DNA of 64,000 nucleotides, from contig JAYPUW010000009.1 of assembly GCA_038134285.1 (NCBI GenBank), positions 1-64,000 of the forward strand, in the 5' to 3' direction. Made by a program: the position numbers and the translations under genes. This document shows, in pieces, positions 54,458 to 62,931 of the stretch (the stretch's first letter is position 1; every line of letters begins with the position of its first letter). The notes below the pieces were generated by a model, which worked only from the letters and a program-made list of their open reading frames with translations, had not been told where the DNA came from and did not search any database. The stretch comes from UBA3478 sp038134285 (GTDB lineage: Bacteria; Bacteroidota; Bacteroidia; Flavobacteriales; Flavobacteriaceae).

Positions 54458-55789
54458 ATGGCCTCAACCCTCATTGCCTCTGTAAGCACCAAAGACATTC
54501 GGTTTCCGACCAGCCTAAATCTTGATGGATCTGACGCCATGAACAAAGACCCTGACTACTCAGCGGCTTACGTCATATTACACACGAATCATCCGTCACA
54601 ACTTGAAGGGCACGGTCTCACCTTTACCATAGGGCGCGGAAACGAACTGTGTGTAGCCACCATAGAAGCCCTGGCTCCGTTAATCGTAGGCAAACCGCTA
54701 GAGACATTTACCCAAAACATGGGTGCTTTTTATAAAATGATTACTTCTGACAGTCAGCTGCGCTGGCTGGGTCCAGAAAAAGGGGTCATTCATCTGGCTA
54801 CAGGCGCATTGGTCAATGCGGTGTGGGACCTATACGCTAAGGTTGAAGGCAAGCCTCTTTGGCAGCTCTTAGCAGAAATGAGGCCTGAGGAATTGATCTC
54901 ATGTATCGACTTCACTTATATCACTGACGCCATCACCCCTGATGAGGGTCTCGAAATCCTCAAGAAACTCGAGCCTTCAAAACATGAACGAATCGCTTAC
55001 CTAAAAGAACACGGATACCCCGCCTACACCACCTCAGCAGGATGGCTGGGCTATTCAGACGATAAAATCAGAAGACTATGCCAAGAAGCGGTTGCCAGTG
55101 GCTTTACCCATATTAAAATTAAAGTCGGAGCCTCGCTTGAAGACGATGTAAGACGAGCTAAAGTGATACGCGAAGAAATCGGATACGAACGCTACCTCAT
55201 GATGGACGCCAACCAAAAATGGGATGTCGACGAGGCCATTGAAAACATGTCTGTGTTAGCACAATTCAAGCCTTGGTGGATCGAAGAACCCACAAGCCCC
55301 GATGACGTATTAGGACACGCCAAAATTGCAAAAGCAGTTGCGCCCATTCATGTTGCGACCGGTGAACACTGTCAGAATAGAGTGGTTTTTAAACAACTCA
55401 TGCAGGCCGGAGCACTGGGCATTTGCCAAATTGATAGTTGCAGGGTGGGCGGAGTGAATGAGATTCTCGCCATTTTAATTATGGCTGCGAAATTTAACAT
55501 CCCAGTGTGTCCGCACGCTGGTGGAGTTGGGCTTTGCGAGTATGTGCAGCACTTATCGATTCTTGATTATATCTCAATCAGCGGAAGTCTCGAAGACCGC
55601 ATCATCGAATACGTAGACCATTTGCATGAGCATTTTGAAGATCCGGTGGTCATCAAAAATGGTGCCTATATGCCCCCTACCGCTCCAGGTTATAGCATTA
55701 CCATGAAACCAGAGTCTATCGCCGAACACCTCTATCCTGATGGCCCCGTATGGAGCGCATTAAGGACCCAAAAACCTCCAAGCGCATGA
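54458..55789 (+). CDS. fucD: L-fuconate dehydratase (enolase superfamily)
   Basis: This enzyme removes water from L-fuconate to give 2-keto-3-deoxy-L-fuconate. The 443 residues carry the enolase-superfamily base motif FTHIKIKVGAS (K-x-K near 221-223). Metal ligands are in MMDANQKW (about 249), WIEEPTSPDD and ATGEHCQNR. The general-acid His region is CPHAGGVGLCEY. The N-terminal TKDIRFPTSLNLDGSDAMN is specific to FucD-like proteins. It is first in the fucose operon and overlaps the next gene by 4 nt. Confidence 0.93.
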   Translation: MASTLIASVSTKDIRFPTSLNLDGSDAMNKDPDYSAAYVILHTNHPSQLEGHGLTFTIGRGNELCVATIEALAPLIVGKPLETFTQNMGAFYKMITSDSQLRWLGPEKGVIHLATGALVNAVWDLYAKVEGKPLWQLLAEMRPEELISCIDFTYITDAITPDEGLEILKKLEPSKHERIAYLKEHGYPAYTTSAGWLGYSDDKIRRLCQEAVASGFTHIKIKVGASLEDDVRRAKVIREEIGYERYLMMDANQKWDVDEAIENMSVLAQFKPWWIEEPTSPDDVLGHAKIAKAVAPIHVATGEHCQNRVVFKQLMQAGALGICQIDSCRVGGVNEILAILIMAAKFNIPVCPHAGGVGLCEYVQHLSILDYISISGSLEDRIIEYVDHLHEHFEDPVVIKNGAYMPPTAPGYSITMKPESIAEHLYPDGPVWSALRTQKPPSA

Positions 55790-56556
55790 GTACGAACCTC
55801 TCTAAAACCATTATAGTAACCGGAGCAGCCAGCGGCATTGGAAAAGCCATAGCCACTACCCTAGCCGCTAAGGCGTATCGCGTTATTTTATTCGATCTAA
55901 ACGAGGAGGCGCTATCGGAATGTGCAGCAGAGCTGCATCACACTAACAAAGAAGTATATACCGAAGTCGTAGACATTAGCAGTCAAGATCAGGTTACCGC
56001 TTGCATCAATCGCGTCGCCGAAACCCATGGACTTTACGGAATCATCAACAATGCGGGAATCGCTCATGTGGGCAATGTAGAGCAGACTAGCGAGGCAGAC
56101 CTTGACCGCTTGTATGCGGTCAATGTGAAAGGGGTTTACAACGGTATCAAGGCCATCGTTCCTCATCTCAAATCTCAGGGAGGGGTAATTGTAAATATCG
56201 CTTCGATTGCGGCTACCACCGGAATCTCAGATCGCTTTGCTTATTCGATGACCAAAGGTGCAGTGCTGGCTATGACCTATTCGGTGGCTAAAGATTATGT
56301 GGCACACAACATCCGCTGCAATAGCGTTTCACCAGCGCGCATCCACACTCCTTTTGTAGACGGATTCATTGCCAAGAATTATCCGGGTCAAGAAAAAGAA
56401 ATGTTTGAACGGCTATCCAAAACACAACCCATCGGGCGGATGGGCACCCCTCAAGAGGTCGCATACCTCGTTGCCTTTTTGTGCTCATCAGAGGCTGAAT
56501 TCATCACCGGAACCGACTATCCGATTGATGGAGGCTTTTTAAAACTAAACTCATAA
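55786..56556 (+). CDS. SDR oxidoreductase, probable 2-keto-3-deoxy-L-fuconate dehydrogenase
   Basis: A 256-residue short-chain dehydrogenase started at MSTNLSKTIIVTGA (ATGA overlap with fucD); a Met 12 codons upstream lies inside fucD. The NAD site is TGAASGIGKAIA, the NNAG motif is present, and the active site is YSMTK with its Ser in IASIAATTG. By position between dehydratase and FAH-fold hydrolase it should oxidise KDF to 2,4-diketo-3-deoxy-L-fuconate. The specific substrate is inferred from context. Confidence 0.85.
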   Translation: MSTNLSKTIIVTGAASGIGKAIATTLAAKAYRVILFDLNEEALSECAAELHHTNKEVYTEVVDISSQDQVTACINRVAETHGLYGIINNAGIAHVGNVEQTSEADLDRLYAVNVKGVYNGIKAIVPHLKSQGGVIVNIASIAATTGISDRFAYSMTKGAVLAMTYSVAKDYVAHNIRCNSVSPARIHTPFVDGFIAKNYPGQEKEMFERLSKTQPIGRMGTPQEVAYLVAFLCSSEAEFITGTDYPIDGGFLKLNS

Positions 56557-56558
56557 TT

Positions 56559-57404
56559 ATGAAACTCATACGATTCGGGGCACCCGAAAACGAAAAACCA
56601 GGAATCGAAGATATTGACGGCACACGTTATGACCTTTCAAGCTTTTGCAACGACTTTGACGAAGCGTTTTTTGCTACTCAAGAAACGGATCGCCTTGCGA
56701 AATGGTTTGAAGAGAACAAAGCCAAACTCTCTAAGGTCAATCCCGAGGTGCGACTCGGGTCTCCTGTTGCCAGACCCTCTAAACTCATTTGCGTGGGCCT
56801 AAACTATGCCAAGCACGCCAAAGAGAGCGGAATGCAGGCCCCCGAAGAACCGGTGCTGTTTTTCAAATCAACTACTGCTATCACTGGTCCTTTTGATCCC
56901 GTGATCATCCCACGCGGTTCAACCAAAACCGATTGGGAGGTAGAGCTTGCTATAGTGATTGGCAAGAAAGCCTCGTATGTAAGTAAAGACCAGGCTATGG
57001 ATTATGTGGCCGGGTACCTGCTACACAACGATGTATCTGAACGCGAATACCAACTCGAACGCGGAGGCCAGTGGGTGAAAGGTAAAAGCTGCGACAGCTT
57101 CGCTCCTTTAGGGCCCTATTTAGTGACTAAAGACGAAATCGACGACGTTCACAATCTTCACTTATGGTTAAAGGTGAATGGAGAATCAATGCAATCGAGT
57201 AGCACCTCAGACCTCATCTTCAACGTCCCTACCTTGGTGAGTTACATCAGTGAATTCATGACCTTACTGCCAGGCGATATCATTTCAACAGGAACCCCTG
57301 AAGGAGTCGGATTAGGATTTGATCCGCCTCGCTACCTTAAAAAAGGAGACGTCATTGAATTAGGAATCGACCACTTAGGAACGGCTCGACAAGAAGTACA
57401 TTAA
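56559..57404 (+). CDS. FAH-family hydrolase, probable 2,4-diketo-3-deoxy-L-fuconate hydrolase
   Basis: A 281-residue member of the fumarylacetoacetate hydrolase superfamily, with ICVGLNYAKHAKES, TDWEVELAIVIGKKA and LPGDIISTGTPEGVGLG. The acidic metal ligands of the fold are visible (E in WEVELA, D/E nearby). In the non-phosphorylative L-fucose route this family splits diketo-deoxyfuconate to pyruvate and L-lactate. The gene sits 2 bp after the dehydrogenase that would supply that substrate. Confidence 0.88.
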   Translation: MKLIRFGAPENEKPGIEDIDGTRYDLSSFCNDFDEAFFATQETDRLAKWFEENKAKLSKVNPEVRLGSPVARPSKLICVGLNYAKHAKESGMQAPEEPVLFFKSTTAITGPFDPVIIPRGSTKTDWEVELAIVIGKKASYVSKDQAMDYVAGYLLHNDVSEREYQLERGGQWVKGKSCDSFAPLGPYLVTKDEIDDVHNLHLWLKVNGESMQSSSTSDLIFNVPTLVSYISEFMTLLPGDIISTGTPEGVGLGFDPPRYLKKGDVIELGIDHLGTARQEVH

Positions 57405-57408
57405 TCTT

Positions 57409-58236
57409 ATGATCATCGACTGTCATCAACATTTTTGGAGTTACAACCCTATTCGTGACAGCTGGATAGATAATAGCATGAGCGCGCTAAAGGCCGATTT
57501 TTTGCCTCAAGATCTCGAACCAATCCTTTTAGCAAACGGTATCGATCAGTGTATTGCGGTGCAAGCCGATCCTTCTGAAAATGAAACCCGCTTTCTTCTT
57601 AAGCTAGCCGATCAGCACAATTTTATCGCTGGAGTGGTTGGATGGGTCGATCTATGCGGACCTGATGTAGTTGATAGACTAGCTTATCACGTAAAACACC
57701 CCAAACTCAAAGGTATTCGTCATATCGTGCAAGCCGAGACCGATCCCGCCTTTATGCAGCGCTCTGATTTTCAAAATGGCATTGCTCATTTGGCTCAACA
57801 TGAGCTCGTTTATGACATTTTAATTCGAGAGTCGCAATTGGATTCAGCCATTAAATTGGTTGAGGCATTTCCTGAACAGATCTTTGTTTTGGATCATCTC
57901 GCCAAACCTCAGATTCATGAAGGAATCCAAGACCGATGGAGTTCAGGGATAACCGCCCTGGGCAATTTCCCAAACGTTTATGCAAAACTATCGGGTTTAG
58001 TTACAGAAAATCTTAACAGGTCTATTGATCCCATCGCCTATGAACCCTTTATCGAACTGGCTTACCGCTCCTTCGGTCCCGAGCGTTTATTATATGGTTC
58101 AGACTGGCCTGTATGTACCTTAAATGCCAGTTATACCGAGGTGAAAGCGATCGCCGCCTACTTCATCAATCAATTAGACCCTAGCGAACAAGAACTCATC
58201 TATTATCAGAACGCCAAACGGTGTTACCAACTCTAA
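57409..58236 (+). CDS. Amidohydrolase, probable L-fuconolactonase
   Basis: A 275-residue TIM-barrel metal hydrolase starting MIIDCHQHFWSYNPIRDSW, with the metal-binding HxH. Later motifs are LKGIRHIVQAE, FVLDHLAKP and LLYGSDWPVC with the final metal Asp. Members of this group open sugar lactones such as L-fucono-1,4/1,5-lactone. The context between the hydrolase and the dehydrogenase supports L-fuconolactonase. Confidence 0.88.
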   Translation: MIIDCHQHFWSYNPIRDSWIDNSMSALKADFLPQDLEPILLANGIDQCIAVQADPSENETRFLLKLADQHNFIAGVVGWVDLCGPDVVDRLAYHVKHPKLKGIRHIVQAETDPAFMQRSDFQNGIAHLAQHELVYDILIRESQLDSAIKLVEAFPEQIFVLDHLAKPQIHEGIQDRWSSGITALGNFPNVYAKLSGLVTENLNRSIDPIAYEPFIELAYRSFGPERLLYGSDWPVCTLNASYTEVKAIAAYFINQLDPSEQELIYYQNAKRCYQL

Positions 58237-58247
58237 ACAACAACCCA

Positions 58248-59027
58248 ATGAACCTAGGATTAACCAATAAGCGCATTTTAATCAGTGGAGGAGCCAAAGG
58301 TATAGGCCGAGCCATCGTCGATGTAGTTGCCGATGAAGGAGGTATCCCCCTTATTCTAGATCGTGATCAAGAACATATTGAACAGACGATTGCCACTCTT
58401 AAATCTAAAGGACAACAGTGCTATGGAGCGCAAGTTGAACTTTCCGATCATTTGGCCTGTCAGAAAGCATTTGATGTCCTAATAGAAAAGGCCGGTGGAA
58501 TAGATGCCTTGGTCAATAATGCCGGAGTCAACGACAACATCAGTCTGACACATGGCACACATGAGCAGTTTCTAGCCTCAATCCATAAAAACCTGGTTCA
58601 TTACTACACCCTAGCCCAGTTAGCTCTCCCACATCTTAAAGCTGCTAAAGGAACCATTGTAAACATCAGCTCAAAGGTTTCAGTGACGGGCCAAGGGAGC
58701 ACCTCTGCCTATGCAGCAGCAAACGGAGGACGCAATGCGCTAACCCGCGAATGGGCCGTAGAATTATTGCCTCACGGCATTCGCGTCAATGCCGTCATTG
58801 TGGCCGAATGCATGACTCCGCTGTATGAGAATTGGATTCAGAGCTTTGATGATCCTAAGGCACGACTGCAAGAAATCGTATCCAAAATCCCTTTAGAACA
58901 TCGGATGACCAAACCTGCTGAGATTGCTCAAACGGTTGCCTTTTTGCTCTCAGAAAAGTCGAGCCACACTACTGGACAGATGATTTTTGTTGACGGCGGA
59001 TACACCCACCTCGATCGCGCACTCTAA
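58248..59027 (+). CDS. SDR oxidoreductase, probable L-fucose dehydrogenase (atypical active site)
   Basis: A 259-residue SDR started at MNLGLTNKRILISGGAK; an alternative Met lies nine codons upstream. The NAD(P)-binding loop is SGGAKGIGRA, NNAGVND is present and the Ser is in NISSKVSVTG. At the catalytic tetrad, Tyr155 is followed by AAAN, so Asn159 stands where Lys is normally found (Y-x-x-x-K). The downstream region LTREWAVELLPHGIRVNAV is otherwise canonical. By pathway logic it oxidises L-fucose to the lactone. The Lys change may be a family variant or may impair activity. Confidence 0.75.
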   Translation: MNLGLTNKRILISGGAKGIGRAIVDVVADEGGIPLILDRDQEHIEQTIATLKSKGQQCYGAQVELSDHLACQKAFDVLIEKAGGIDALVNNAGVNDNISLTHGTHEQFLASIHKNLVHYYTLAQLALPHLKAAKGTIVNISSKVSVTGQGSTSAYAAANGGRNALTREWAVELLPHGIRVNAVIVAECMTPLYENWIQSFDDPKARLQEIVSKIPLEHRMTKPAEIAQTVAFLLSEKSSHTTGQMIFVDGGYTHLDRAL

Positions 59028-59037
59028 ACCTAAGAAC

Positions 59038-60357
59038 ATGGTAAAAACACCACTCATCACCCGTGACATTTTACTGCCCTTCGTGCTAGTAACCTCGCTC
59101 TTTGCGTTATGGGGACTGGCCAACGACATTACCAACCCGATGGTATCAGCATTTAAAAAGGTCTTAGAGCTGAGCAACACTCAAGCCTCTTGGGTGCAGG
59201 CTGCCTTCTACGGAGGCTATTTCACCATGAGTCTCCCGGCAGCCTATGTCTTGCAGCGCTACACCTATAAAACGGGTATTTTAATAGGTCTCGGACTTTA
59301 CGCTGCTGGGGCCTTGTTGTTTTATCCGGCTGCTGCCATGGAGAGCTATATTTTCTTTCTAACGGGCCTTTATGTGCTCACCTTTGGGCTTGCCTTTTTA
59401 GAAACCACCGCGAATCCGCTCATTCTTTCTTTGGGCCCCGCAGAAACAGCCACTCAGCGGCTTAATTTTTCACAGGCCTTTAATCCGGTCGGTGCCCTCA
59501 CTGGTCTTTTTATTGCTCAGACCTTCATTTTAAAGTCGCTGCAATCCGACGACCTTGATACCTCTGGCAACAGCATTTACGAGACTCTTGAACCATCTGC
59601 CAAAGCTGCCGTGCGATCAGCAGATTTAGAAGCCATCCGCAACCCTTATGTAATTATCGGTTTAGTAATCCTAGTCATTCTCATTGCGATGGCCAAAACC
59701 AAAATTCCTGAACAGCAACAGACTTCTAACGAGCCTACCCGAATGGGCGCTTCACTTCGGCGATTACTTAAGAAAGAACAGTGCTATGGCGGATTCATTG
59801 CACAACTCTTCTATGTCGGGGCTCAAATCATGTGCTGGACCTACATCTATCAATACGCAGAACTCCTTAATATTTCAAATGCAGCGGCAGTGAATTATGC
59901 CTATGCCGCCCTTGTATTATTCATGCTGGGCCGTTTCTTGTTTACCTCTCTTATGCGTCGTATCAATGCGAGACGACTATTACTTGTGCTCTCTTTCGCA
60001 GCAGCGACCTTTACGCTGGGCACTATATTCTTACCAGGAATGCTCGGTTTGTATGCCCTCGTATTGGTTTCATTTTGCATGTCGATTATGTTTCCTACCA
60101 TTTACGGTATCACGTTGAATCAGTTAGGCGAAGATGCCAAAACCGCCTCTGCCTTATTAGTGATGGCAATAGTCGGAGGCGCCCTTATGCCGGTACTTCA
60201 GGGGCTCGTGCTCGACCTCGGAGGGCCTGGCTACGACGACACCCTTATTCTCGGAGTCTCTGAGGTGCAATTCTCATTTGTGATCCCCCTACTATGCTTT
60301 GCAGTGGTGGGGCTGTACGCCTATCGCAGTGTCAAAAACCCTACATTTAGTTCATGA
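59038..60357 (+). CDS. fucP: L-fucose:H+ symporter
   Basis: A 439-residue major-facilitator transporter with 12 predicted membrane helices. I start at MVKTPLITRDILLPF, because the upstream frame overlaps the dehydrogenase. FucP-type sequence is clear in LFALWGLANDITNPMVSAF, SWVQAAFYGGYFTMSLPAA, FLETTANPLILSLGP and FNPVGALTGLF. The Asp in NDITNP corresponds to the proton-coupled site region. It ends 4 nt inside the mutarotase gene. Confidence 0.92.
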   Translation: MVKTPLITRDILLPFVLVTSLFALWGLANDITNPMVSAFKKVLELSNTQASWVQAAFYGGYFTMSLPAAYVLQRYTYKTGILIGLGLYAAGALLFYPAAAMESYIFFLTGLYVLTFGLAFLETTANPLILSLGPAETATQRLNFSQAFNPVGALTGLFIAQTFILKSLQSDDLDTSGNSIYETLEPSAKAAVRSADLEAIRNPYVIIGLVILVILIAMAKTKIPEQQQTSNEPTRMGASLRRLLKKEQCYGGFIAQLFYVGAQIMCWTYIYQYAELLNISNAAAVNYAYAALVLFMLGRFLFTSLMRRINARRLLLVLSFAAATFTLGTIFLPGMLGLYALVLVSFCMSIMFPTIYGITLNQLGEDAKTASALLVMAIVGGALMPVLQGLVLDLGGPGYDDTLILGVSEVQFSFVIPLLCFAVVGLYAYRSVKNPTFSS

Positions 60358-60683
60358 AGCGCTTTTGCCTTGTACTTGATTTGAAAGATGATGCTGATGC
60401 TATAGCCGCCTATGAAGCGTATCACCGTAACGTTTGGCCTGAGATCATTGAAAGTATAAAGCAAAGCGGCATTGAACACATGAAGATATACCGCGTATCA
60501 AACCGCCTAGTGATGCTCTTAGAAACAACAGACGACTTTTCTTTTGAACGCAAGGCTGCTTTGGATCGTACAAATCCCAAGGTCCAAGAGTGGGAAGAAC
60601 TGATGAATAACTATCAGCAGACACTACCAGGAACAAAACCAGGAGAAAAATGGCAGTTGACAAACGAAATCTTTTCACTCTAA
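60354..60683 (+). CDS. Sugar mutarotase of the L-rhamnose/L-fucose mutarotase family
   Basis: A 109-residue RhaM-like (DUF718) protein: MKRFCLVLDLKDDADAIAAY, then YHRNVWPEIIESIKQSGIEHM and the C-terminal MNNYQQTLPGTKPGEKW. The conserved His in YHRNVWPE and the Trp/Tyr residues match the family. It interconverts sugar anomers; in this operon the substrate is likely L-fucose, which is inference from context. Confidence 0.88.
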   Translation: MKRFCLVLDLKDDADAIAAYEAYHRNVWPEIIESIKQSGIEHMKIYRVSNRLVMLLETTDDFSFERKAALDRTNPKVQEWEELMNNYQQTLPGTKPGEKWQLTNEIFSL

Positions 60684-60693
60684 TTCTGTAGGC

Positions 60694-61848
60694 ATGGGGG
60701 CAACTTCTGAGATCAATTCAAAGTATCCAAGCATAAATGACTTGAGGGAAAAAGCCAAAAAACGCATTCCCCGATTTGCCTTTGAGTACCTCGATGGCGG
60801 ATGCAACGATGAGGTCAACTTATACAAAAACAATAGCGACCTGCACAAAATAGAATTGGTGCCTCGTTACTTGCGCGAACATCAGCCCATTTCTTTAGAG
60901 ACCAAACTATTCGGAAAGACGTATTCGGCCCCTTTTGGCATTTCTCCTATTGGCCTTCAAGGCCTGATGTGGCCCAAATCACCTCAGATTCTTGCAAAGG
61001 CGGCGACCGAACACAACATCCCCTTTATTTTAAGTACTGTTTCGACGGCAAGCATTGAAGAAATCGCCCAGCTGACTGAAGGTAAAACCTGGTTTCAATT
61101 GTACAATCCGTCGGATGCTACAATGCGTAACGATCTTTTGCGACGTGCAGAAGAGGCGGGTATAGAAGTTTTGGTGTTACTGGCTGACGTACCTACATTC
61201 GGACACCGCCCTAAAGACATAAAAAATGGACTCTCAATGCCCCCCAAATTATCGGCATCAACCTTTTTTCAAATCCTACAAAAACCCGAGTGGGCCCTAC
61301 GCAGCTTGGGTGCAGGAACCCCAACCTTTGAAACCCTCAAACCGTATTTCGGATCGAAAATGAACCTCAAACAGCTTGGTGCTTTTATGGATCAAACCTT
61401 CTCAGGAAGGCTCTCTGCTGAGCGCATCGCACCAATCCGTGACCGTTGGAAGGGTAAATTGGTACTCAAAGGAGTGGCTAGTGAACATGATGCTGAAGTA
61501 GCTTCATCACTAGGGTTTGACGGCGTCATCGTTTCAAATCACGGAGGACGCCAGCTTGATGCCGGCGAATCTACCATTAAGTCGCTGCCGCGTGTACTAA
61601 ACTCTGTTTCTAAAGACATGACTGTCATGATCGATAGCGGACTGCGATCTGGGCCGGATGTCGCCCGAGTCTTAGCAAGTGGTGCTCATTTTAGTTTTAT
61701 GGGACGTCCCTTTATGTATGGCGTTAGCGCACTAGGATCTAAAGGTGGAACACACACTATCGCGCTGCTCAAACGCGAATTGCGTCAGGTACTCGAACAG
61801 TTATGCTGCGAAAATCCCTCAGACCTTTCTGATTTTTTGGCCAAATAA
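60694..61848 (+). CDS. FMN-dependent alpha-hydroxy-acid dehydrogenase (L-lactate dehydrogenase-like)
   Basis: A 384-residue TIM-barrel flavoenzyme. It contains FAFEYLDGGCNDEVNLYKN, the FMN-binding SNHGGRQLDAGES (catalytic His near 283) and the phosphate-binding GLRSGPDVARVLASGA plus GRPFMYGV. Members oxidise L-lactate, mandelate or glycolate. Because the pathway upstream should release L-lactate, the likely role is lactate to pyruvate with electrons to quinone or O2. A membrane-binding loop cannot be confirmed. Confidence 0.85.
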   Translation: MGATSEINSKYPSINDLREKAKKRIPRFAFEYLDGGCNDEVNLYKNNSDLHKIELVPRYLREHQPISLETKLFGKTYSAPFGISPIGLQGLMWPKSPQILAKAATEHNIPFILSTVSTASIEEIAQLTEGKTWFQLYNPSDATMRNDLLRRAEEAGIEVLVLLADVPTFGHRPKDIKNGLSMPPKLSASTFFQILQKPEWALRSLGAGTPTFETLKPYFGSKMNLKQLGAFMDQTFSGRLSAERIAPIRDRWKGKLVLKGVASEHDAEVASSLGFDGVIVSNHGGRQLDAGESTIKSLPRVLNSVSKDMTVMIDSGLRSGPDVARVLASGAHFSFMGRPFMYGVSALGSKGGTHTIALLKRELRQVLEQLCCENPSDLSDFLAK

Positions 61849-62931
61849 ATGAAGCGTTTACCATTCAAAGAATTAATCCTCATTTTGGCGCTGGCAATGT
61901 TAAGCGCTTGCGCCTCAAAGCCCAAAGACACGGCTGAACACCTCATTGTAAATCAACCTGCCGAGATCGCGACTCCCGAAGGAATGGTCTGGATTAACGG
62001 AGGTATCTTCAAACAAGGAGCAGTTGCACAAGATCAGATGGCGATGGCACATGAAAAGCCCGCTCATGAGGTAACAGTAGACGGATTCTTCATGGACCTG
62101 CATGAGGTCACCAATGCAGAATTCGAGGCCTTTGTGAATGCCACTGGGTATGTTACCCTGGCTGAGCGCGCCGTTGATTGGGAACAGCTCAAGATTCAGG
62201 TGCCAGAGGGTACCCCGAAACCGGCAGATTCACTTCTTCAACCGGGGTCACTAGTGTTCAAATCGTCAGAAAGTCCTTTAGCTAATCTCTATGATTTTTC
62301 GCAGTGGTGGCAGTGGAAGATCGGCGCCAATTGGAGACATCCTGAAGGCCCTGAAAGTAGTATTGAAGATAAACCTCAACATCCGGTGACTCATATCGCC
62401 TATGAAGACGCTCTCGCTTATTGCGAATGGGCCGGTAGAAGACTCCCTACAGAAGCGGAGTGGGAATTTGCCGCACGCGGTACCATGACAGAGCGCATTT
62501 ATTTTTGGGGAGACGCAAGCGAGGCTTTACCCGAGATGGCCAATACCTATACCGGACTTTTTCCGACTAAAAACACCGCTGAAGACCGCTTTGAGAAGGC
62601 GGCTCCGGTGATGGAGTATCCTCCTAACAGTAACGGTCTTTACGACATGGCAGGCAACGTTTGGGAGTGGACCTCTGATTGGTATGACCCTTCTTATTAC
62701 AGCAAGGTCGCTGAGCAGCCTCAGCTCAATCCGGGTGGACCCCAACAGGCACTCAATCCGTTGAATGAGAAAGTTATCAAAGGTGGATCGTTCTTGTGCA
62801 GCGCCTCGTATTGCGCCAGTTACCGCATCAGTGCGCGCATGGCCTCGGCAATGGACTCTTCTGCCGAACATATCGGATTCCGCACCGTTTTAGGTAAAGA
62901 GCAGTATCTTAAAAAAAAATCTACCCCATGA
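61849..62931 (+). CDS. Formylglycine-generating enzyme-like lipoprotein (SUMF1/FGE)
   Basis: A 360-residue protein with lipobox LSAC at about residue 20, so it is likely anchored outside the cytoplasm. The FGE-sulfatase domain begins at PEGMVWINGGIFKQGA and includes HEVTNAEFEAFVNATGY, RRLPTEAEWEFAARG and NVWEWTSDWY. The catalytic pair C317 and C322 is intact in KGGSFLCSASYCASYRISAR, as in active aerobic FGEs. It would convert a sulfatase Cys to formylglycine. Its stop overlaps the sulfatase start (ATGA). Confidence 0.92.
   Translation: MKRLPFKELILILALAMLSACASKPKDTAEHLIVNQPAEIATPEGMVWINGGIFKQGAVAQDQMAMAHEKPAHEVTVDGFFMDLHEVTNAEFEAFVNATGYVTLAERAVDWEQLKIQVPEGTPKPADSLLQPGSLVFKSSESPLANLYDFSQWWQWKIGANWRHPEGPESSIEDKPQHPVTHIAYEDALAYCEWAGRRLPTEAEWEFAARGTMTERIYFWGDASEALPEMANTYTGLFPTKNTAEDRFEKAAPVMEYPPNSNGLYDMAGNVWEWTSDWYDPSYYSKVAEQPQLNPGGPQQALNPLNEKVIKGGSFLCSASYCASYRISARMASAMDSSAEHIGFRTVLGKEQYLKKKSTP

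Noticed and set aside
62527..62871. 114-codon minus-strand frame opposite the FGE gene
   Set aside because: Covers the conserved catalytic region of FGE on the other strand; basic, low-complexity translation.
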